From an uncultured Veillonella sp. (GTDB lineage: Bacteria > Bacillota > Negativicutes > Veillonellales > Veillonellaceae): a DNA stretch of 11,373 bases. The notes below the pieces were generated by a model. The model made no database searches, was not told the DNA's origin, and saw only the letters and a program-made list of their open reading frames with translations. This document shows, piece by piece, positions 6,980-11,373 of this stretch. The stretch's first letter is position 1. Every line of letters starts with the position of its first letter. The stretch lies in the NCBI GenBank assembly GCA_900757715.1, contig CAAEOZ010000060.1, positions 1-11,373 of the forward strand, in the 5' to 3' direction. Both the position numbers and the translations under genes were made by a program.

Positions 6980-7741
6980 TTATTTGGTTTCTACCACTTC
7001 AGTTTCTCCTAATTGATGGTCTGTAACTTTTGCGTCTCGCATAGCTTCACCTTTAGTTTTCTTAGGAGCATCCTTACGCAATACTTTTCGTAAAGCCATT
7101 GCCACCGGTGTTACAATTACAGCAGCAAAAACTGCTTCTGGAATACCATGTGTAACAGACAAGAATACAATAGAGCCTAATACTTGATCTGGACTAAGAT
7201 TCATTTTAAGAGCAAACATATCTGCATAGAGTAAGAAGATTAGTCCCATAACCATGATCGTATGAAATACAGTCCCCATAAAAGCAGAAACAATAATACG
7301 TGGACCTTGCGGTGCTTTCCACAATAATAGATATACCAAATATGCTAATACTGGGAAAAGTATACGCGGTAATACGGAAATAATTGGATTAATAAATAGT
7401 GGAGATAAAATATTAGGAGCTGTAATATTTTGCCACAAACTATAGCAACCAAAGATAAAGCCTACAAAGGCCCCCACTTTTGGTCCTTCTACAATAGCAC
7501 CAATTAAAGTTGGTACATGTAAAGTTGTTACATTTAGCGGCCCTAATGGAATAATACCATAACCAGAAAGCCCTAATGCAATAGTGATACCTGCTAGTAG
7601 ACCAATAATTGTCAATTCTCGAATCGTAATGCCACTTTTCTTCTCTTTTTTGGCCTCTTTACGTTCAACTTGCTTCAGTTTTTCATTGTCGTGGATTGAT
7701 ACAGTTGAGTTATCATCCAATGGACGTTCAATGTTGTTCAT
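6980..7741 (-). CDS. ECF transporter substrate-binding (S) subunit, substrate unknown
   Basis: This is a membrane protein of the energy-coupling-factor vitamin/micronutrient importer class, in which the S subunit binds the substrate and docks on shared EcfA/EcfA'/EcfT components. The 253 residues comprise a charged cytoplasmic N-terminal extension (1 to about 38, rich in Lys and Glu), then about six hydrophobic segments (roughly 43-62, 73-85, 90-103, 118-141, 149-171, 189-217), and a polar tail from about 219. The stretch around IPLGPLNVTTLHVPTLIGAI followed by EGPKVGAFVGFIFGCYS is the typical S-subunit core. The substrate cannot be read from the sequence, and no EcfA or EcfT genes lie in the window. 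The start at 7741 has AAGGAGG five bases upstream. The gene follows the 280-aa membrane protein by 49 bases with no terminator. The reading frame continues beyond the stop in an interesting way (see findings). Confidence 0.8.
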   Translation of the reverse strand: MNNIERPLDDNSTVSIHDNEKLKQVERKEAKKEKKSGITIRELTIIGLLAGITIALGLSGYGIIPLGPLNVTTLHVPTLIGAIVEGPKVGAFVGFIFGCYSLWQNITAPNILSPLFINPIISVLPRILFPVLAYLVYLLLWKAPQGPRIIVSAFMGTVFHTIMVMGLIFLLYADMFALKMNLSPDQVLGSIVFLSVTHGIPEAVFAAVIVTPVAMALRKVLRKDAPKKTKGEAMRDAKVTDHQLGETEVVETK

Positions 7742-7790
7742 AGATCCTCCTTCGCTCTCATTCCTTACGGATATAAGTCGAAACTAGAAA

Positions 7791-8633
7791 TTAAATACGT
7801 TCACGGCGTCGTGAAATAATACCACGTTCTACCAATGCACCTATAATCACTGCTCCACCGGTCATACCAGCTTCTAATAAAGTTGGAGTTACAAACACTA
7901 GTGGATTACCTTGGTACGTTGGAAAAACGGTGGGAACTAAAGATAAAATAAATTCTGGAATATAACCACCATACAAGATATGAGCGTTCATAGCAAGCCA
8001 TATGCCTGCAGTAATAATGATACGCAACAAACGTACACCCTTATATGCTAAATCTCTTGGATACAAATAGAATACAAAGACCAATAAAGAAACTAATAAT
8101 AATACAAGTTCAGCAAATAATATATTTACATTCATGGATGATGCATACATAAAATATACCATCGGATCTTGTAAATCTATATATAGGATTGAGCCAATAT
8201 ACAAGAACGGAATCGGTATAGTATAGGCAATTATATCTAATGCTTCATCAATCATACCCCATCGATAAGTACGATTGAAAAACTTCGTAGCTAATAAACC
8301 ACATAACTCAATGAGAACTTGAACGATAAAATACACCACAAATAAAAGTAATGCTTTTGCTAATCCATTATCTACATTAAAGCTAAATGGTGTATGAAGA
8401 AACGAAAATACCATCCACCAAGCCCAACTATAAGCATGATACCCCATGCTTAGCGGTAAATCATCGTTAAACTTGGCATTCTTTAGTCGTCGCACCATAA
8501 TTGGTATGACTAGCGACAAAACTGGAAACACTAAAATGGATAATGATAATGCCCCACTTAATGAAAGTACTGTTGTAATAGCACTTACAAAAAGTGAACA
8601 AATTAACGTAAATAGCCAAAAACTTTTATTCAT
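7791..8633 (-). CDS. Multi-pass membrane protein of unknown function
   Basis: I do not recognise this 280-residue protein. It has about seven to eight hydrophobic segments (roughly 5-25, 28-46, 66-84, 92-116, 132-155, 163-190, 203-220, 248-269), short polar loops and a basic C terminus (RRRER), suggesting an integral membrane protein with the C terminus inside. Residues 39-78 align with residues 44-83 of the neighbouring 134-aa protein without gaps, sharing LSL..P, K, F.D, S, SW and a later S. The start ATG at 8633 lies inside the end of that gene (an eight-base overlap) and is preceded by GGGAGG, so translation is probably coupled. Its position before an ECF S subunit suggests a role in the same transport or membrane process, but this is inference. 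Confidence 0.75.
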   Translation of the reverse strand: MNKSFWLFTLICSLFVSAITTVLSLSGALSLSILVFPVLSLVIPIMVRRLKNAKFNDDLPLSMGYHAYSWAWWMVFSFLHTPFSFNVDNGLAKALLLFVVYFIVQVLIELCGLLATKFFNRTYRWGMIDEALDIIAYTIPIPFLYIGSILYIDLQDPMVYFMYASSMNVNILFAELVLLLVSLLVFVFYLYPRDLAYKGVRLLRIIITAGIWLAMNAHILYGGYIPEFILSLVPTVFPTYQGNPLVFVTPTLLEAGMTGGAVIIGALVERGIISRRRERI

Positions 8634-9030
8634 TACAGCCTCCCACTAATCGAGTTAAGCCATAAGCTATAAGCAAGCTAAATGTGACACTTAAATACAT
8701 AGCTAATAAAAAGGCTATATCACGACCTACTGTTGGCCATCCCCACAACATGGATAAATCAACACCTAAAAAAATACCTTTATAGCTGATACCATGAACG
8801 ACAACCCAACTCACTACATAAGCAATGCGACTTATAGATTTACCATCATCAAAGGTACTGCTTTTAAATGATAAATAGGCCCAAGGCATACATAAGGATA
8901 ACAATAAATACCATACTAGTGCTACGGTCGCACTCGATCCATTATGAATCATATATGCAATAATGGGGATTACCACAATAAATAGATTCAAATAGAAGGA
9001 GCGCTTACAAATATCTATCAAAATGTTCAT
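8626..9030 (-). CDS. Small membrane protein of unknown function, apparent paralogue of the next gene
   Basis: I do not recognise this 134-residue protein. It has four likely membrane segments (about 13-29, 35-53, 69-88, 104-127). Residues 44-83 resemble residues 39-78 of the downstream 280-aa protein, with the loop FDDGKSISRIAYVVSW matching FNDDLPLSMGYHAYSW at the same distance from a preceding LSL..P. It is the first gene of the operon. A TAGGAG site lies six bases before the ATG, and the promoter is at 9062-9090. It overlaps the next gene by eight bases. It could be a small partner subunit of the larger protein. Confidence 0.7.
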   Translation of the reverse strand: MNILIDICKRSFYLNLFIVVIPIIAYMIHNGSSATVALVWYLLLSLCMPWAYLSFKSSTFDDGKSISRIAYVVSWVVVHGISYKGIFLGVDLSMLWGWPTVGRDIAFLLAMYLSVTFSLLIAYGLTRLVGGCNE

Positions 9031-9061
9031 ATAAATCTCCTACAATATGTAATCTCCTTGT

Positions 9062-9090
9062 ATTTTACAATAATCATAGATAAATGTCAT
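9062..9090 (-). promoter_or_regulatory. Promoter of the membrane-protein/ECF S operon
   Basis: On the minus strand ATGACA (9090-9085) and TAAAAT (9067-9062), each five of six to consensus, are 17 bases apart. The -35 begins two bases past the T-tract of the preceding terminator, so termination and re-initiation are packed tightly together. Predicted initiation is near 9055. Confidence 0.5.
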
Positions 9091-9091
9091 C

Positions 9092-9139
9092 AAAAAAGAA
9101 AAACCTCCATACAGGTAAATCAATACCTATATGGAGGTT
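9092..9139 (-). terminator. Strong intrinsic terminator after the P-type ATPase
   Basis: A 16-base-pair stem (9139-9124 with 9117-9102) closes a six-base loop. The only mismatch in DNA becomes a U-G pair in the minus-strand RNA. It is followed by a U-rich run (complement of 9092-9101). The plus-strand side lacks a T-tract, so it acts on minus-strand transcripts. It begins six bases after the ATPase stop codon. Confidence 0.92.
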
Positions 9140-9145
9140 CTTTGA

Positions 9146-11284
9146 TTAAGCTACTACAGAATCAGCTGTTACATCAATTGTAGGAACAGTTTCCTTTGGT
9201 TCATCTTTTTTCAACAATGGGGTCATGCTTTCAAGCCCTATTCCCAATGTGAATAGGTTATGCAACCAAGCAGTTTGACTTGGTGGCATAAAGCCAAGTA
9301 CACCGCCACCAACAAGAGCACCATTGAAACCAACAATACCATTGTAATTTGCTTTGATACGTTTCATCAATGCAATAGAAATGCGGCGCAAATCTACAAG
9401 AGCTTGTAGATTATCAGAAGAAATAGTAACATTAGCAATCTTTTGAGCGATTGGAGCGCCTTCATTCATAGCGATACCAACATGAGCTTCAGAAATTGCC
9501 GGGGAGTCATTGATACCGTCCCCTACCATCATAACAGTATAGCCATCAGCTTTAGCTTGTTTTACATAACTTGCTTTATCTTCTGGCAATACTTCTGCAT
9601 GCACTTCATCAATACCAAGTTCATCAGCTACACGTTGTGCATTACGCTTGGAGTCACCAGTCATCATGACAACCTTTTTAATGCCTAATGCATGCAAATC
9701 AGCTATAACTTGTTTTGCCTCTTCACGTACAGGGTCTTTAATGCAAATAACCGCTGCTAATGTACCACCAATAGCGAGGTAAATGTGTGAAGATGTATTT
9801 GGTAAATTATTGAATTTTTCTTGTTCATCAGTAGGAATCTTTGTTTTTTCATCATCAAAGATATAATGAGCACTACCAATGCGTACACGATAGCGACCAA
9901 CCTTAGATGCAATACCATGAGCCACAACGTATTCTACGTCAGAGTGCATTTCCTTGTGAGGTAATGCATGATCCTTAGCAGCACGTACAATTGCTTTTGC
10001 CATGGAATGAGGGAAATGCTCCTCAATACATGCAGCTAATTTCAACATTTCATCTGCATCATGACCGTTAAATGGAATAATTTGTTCAAACTCAGGTTCA
10101 GCTTTAGTAAGAGTGCCTGTTTTATCAAATACAATCATATCTGCTTGTGCAATTTGTTCTAGGAACTTACCACCTTTAACAGTGATACCGCGTTTAGATG
10201 CTTCTTGCATAGCGGAAAGTACTGCTAAAGGAATAGATAATTTTAATGCACAAGAGAAGTCAACCATTACGAAAGACAATGCTTTCATCACATTGCGAGT
10301 CAACAAGTATGTTAAACCAGCGCCAATGAAGCTAATTGGAACTAATTTATCTGCCATGCGGTATGCTTGTTGTTCCATACCAGATTTCATTTGTTCAGAC
10401 TCTTCAATAAGGTTGACGATTTTTTCGTAACGAGATGATTTAGATGTACTACGTACTTCTACAATAGCTTTACCGTCTTCAACAACAGTACCAGCATATA
10501 CAGAAGTATCTTTATCACGACGAACTGCTTCTGGTTCACCAGTCATGGAGCTTTCATTTACAAGAACAACACCATCGATTACAGTGCCATCCAAAGGAAT
10601 AACTTCGCCTTGACGAATGATAATTTGATCACCAGCTACAACCTCGTTAACAGGTTTGCTTACCTCAATATCATCCACCAATACCCATACTTTATCTACG
10701 TTCAAGGACATGCTTTGAGCAAGATTCAATACGGATTTACGGTGAGTCCATTCTTCTAAGATATCACCAATACCCAATAGGTACATAACGGCTCCAGCTG
10801 TAGGATAATCTTTTTGAAGTAATGCAGCACCAATAGCTACACCATCAAGTACTTCTACAGTTAACTTACGTTGCCACAATGTTTTAATCGCTTTACCGAT
10901 AAATTTAATCCCATCAAACCATGCCCATGCTGCCGCAATTGGTGCAGGTAACACTGCTTTTTTACCTAAGTAAACTGCTGTGCGGTTAATCATCATTTCA
11001 CGGTATTTTTTATTTACCAAGCGTGGAGAGTATTCGTTCAAAGCTGGTGCTTCGGACAAATCTAAATCGCGTAGACCAAGTACTGCATCACGCACAGCAT
11101 CAGAATCACCATTATGTTTAATGGCAATTTGACTGCTACGAGTGTAGAAGGTTACATCTACAATTGCATCATTAAGGAGCAATGTATCCTCTACATAAGC
11201 AGCTTCTGCTTCTGTAAAGCGATGCCCAGACACCTTAACGTGTAAGCGATTTCTGAGTTTTCGTACAACAGAAAATTGTAACAT
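9146..11284 (-). CDS. Divergent P1B-type heavy-metal-transporting ATPase
   Basis: This membrane pump uses ATP to move a metal ion, probably outward; the ion is not identifiable. In the 712 residues the P-type core is intact: the actuator TGE (248-250), DKTGT with phosphorylated Asp387, TGDS (542-545) and VGDGINDSPA (588-597). The nucleotide-binding HP dipeptide of P1B pumps is HS here (His426-Ser427, in EEHFPHSMAKAI). The membrane metal-site motif, normally CPC, CPH or SPC, is FSCALK (343-348): the cysteine Cys345 is kept and the proline replaced. The N-terminal ~80 residues (RLHVKVSGHRF at 13-23) look like a degenerate heavy-metal-associated fold without the CxxC. The tail carries ANYNGIVGFNGAL and LHNLFTLGIGLESM. 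The start at 11284 has GAGGAT about seven bases upstream. A partial gene ends 14 bases before it, so they are probably one operon. Confidence 0.88.
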   Translation of the reverse strand: MLQFSVVRKLRNRLHVKVSGHRFTEAEAAYVEDTLLLNDAIVDVTFYTRSSQIAIKHNGDSDAVRDAVLGLRDLDLSEAPALNEYSPRLVNKKYREMMINRTAVYLGKKAVLPAPIAAAWAWFDGIKFIGKAIKTLWQRKLTVEVLDGVAIGAALLQKDYPTAGAVMYLLGIGDILEEWTHRKSVLNLAQSMSLNVDKVWVLVDDIEVSKPVNEVVAGDQIIIRQGEVIPLDGTVIDGVVLVNESSMTGEPEAVRRDKDTSVYAGTVVEDGKAIVEVRSTSKSSRYEKIVNLIEESEQMKSGMEQQAYRMADKLVPISFIGAGLTYLLTRNVMKALSFVMVDFSCALKLSIPLAVLSAMQEASKRGITVKGGKFLEQIAQADMIVFDKTGTLTKAEPEFEQIIPFNGHDADEMLKLAACIEEHFPHSMAKAIVRAAKDHALPHKEMHSDVEYVVAHGIASKVGRYRVRIGSAHYIFDDEKTKIPTDEQEKFNNLPNTSSHIYLAIGGTLAAVICIKDPVREEAKQVIADLHALGIKKVVMMTGDSKRNAQRVADELGIDEVHAEVLPEDKASYVKQAKADGYTVMMVGDGINDSPAISEAHVGIAMNEGAPIAQKIANVTISSDNLQALVDLRRISIALMKRIKANYNGIVGFNGALVGGGVLGFMPPSQTAWLHNLFTLGIGLESMTPLLKKDEPKETVPTIDVTADSVVA

Positions 11285-11298
11285 AGTTAAATCCTCAA

Positions 11299-11373
11299 TT
11301 ATTTGTTTTCTTCAAAGATTTCTTCGTTGCGTGCTTCGTTGATTTCTTGAGCTTCTGCCAATACATCAGATGC
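11299..11373 (-). CDS. C-terminal end of an unidentified gene upstream of the ATPase
   Basis: The minus strand has 24 codons open to the window edge, ending in TAA at 11301-11299. They read ASDVLAEAQEINEARNEEIF and then EENK: highly charged, helical, with good coding character. The gene ends 14 bases before the ATPase start with no terminator between, so it is probably cotranscribed. Small helical proteins with acidic ends of this kind (I recall the DUF6110 family) occur beside this ATPase subgroup in anaerobic Firmicutes, but 24 residues are too few for a firm assignment. Confidence 0.6.
   Translation of the reverse strand, partial: ASDVLAEAQEINEARNEEIFEENK

Noticed and set aside
9037..9059. 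Tandem ribosome-binding-site-like sequences and a possible TTG-TAG minimal frame before the 134-aa gene
   Set aside because: A second AAGGAG followed by TTG TAG is visible on the minus strand, but one start codon and a stop cannot be distinguished from chance without initiation data.
9443..10430. Plus-strand open frames opposite the P-type ATPase
   Set aside because: They mirror conserved ATPase motifs such as VGDGINDSPA and DKTGT on the other strand, so they are shadows of the real gene.
1..11373. CRISPR arrays, tRNA or rRNA genes, insertion sequences, attachment sites
   Set aside because: No regularly spaced repeats, cloverleaf-like segments, transposase motifs or terminal inverted repeats were seen.

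Overview
The window comes from a low-GC, AT-rich anaerobic Firmicute. The best fit is the Negativicutes, possibly a Veillonella-type organism. That guess rests on overall composition, a SCIFF/ranthipeptide gene with its radical SAM maturase, [NiFe]-hydrogenase maturation genes and a cysteine-rich anaerobic gene set; it is an inference and no marker gene proves it. Every gene I can support is on the minus strand, so transcription runs from the high-coordinate end to the low-coordinate end.

In transcriptional order: (1) 11373-9092 holds the last codons of an unidentified gene and a divergent P1B-type metal-transporting ATPase, closed by a very strong intrinsic terminator. (2) 9090-6980 is an apparent operon with its own promoter. 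It encodes a 134-aa and a 280-aa integral membrane protein, which look like diverged paralogues of each other, followed by an ECF-transporter substrate-binding (S) subunit. The S-subunit gene seems to have lost its last few codons to a recent stop. (3) 6943-6704 is a self-contained SCIFF precursor peptide gene, missed by ordinary length cut-offs, with its own promoter, strong ribosome binding site and terminator. (4) 6635-2846 holds the SCIFF radical SAM/SPASM maturase and, 35 bases downstream with no terminator between them, hypF. (5) 2745-274 holds hypC, hypD and hypE as a tightly overlapping cluster. It sits behind a separate promoter with an extended -10 and a Crp/Fnr-type dyad centred at -41.5. 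(6) 273-1 is an AT-rich intergenic region with a TTGACA-type promoter for a gene of which only the first four codons are visible.

Functionally, HypF, HypC, HypD and HypE make and deliver the Fe(CN)2CO part of the [NiFe]-hydrogenase active site. HypF and HypE turn carbamoyl phosphate into an enzyme-bound thiocyanate, and HypC and HypD assemble the iron-ligand complex. The nickel-insertion genes hypA and hypB and the hydrogenase structural genes are not in this window. The closest thing to an undescribed system is the coupling of a ranthipeptide (SCIFF) module to [NiFe]-hydrogenase maturation: the maturase and hypF appear to share a transcript. The duplicated membrane-protein pair next to a solitary ECF S subunit is a second candidate for an uncharacterised uptake system.
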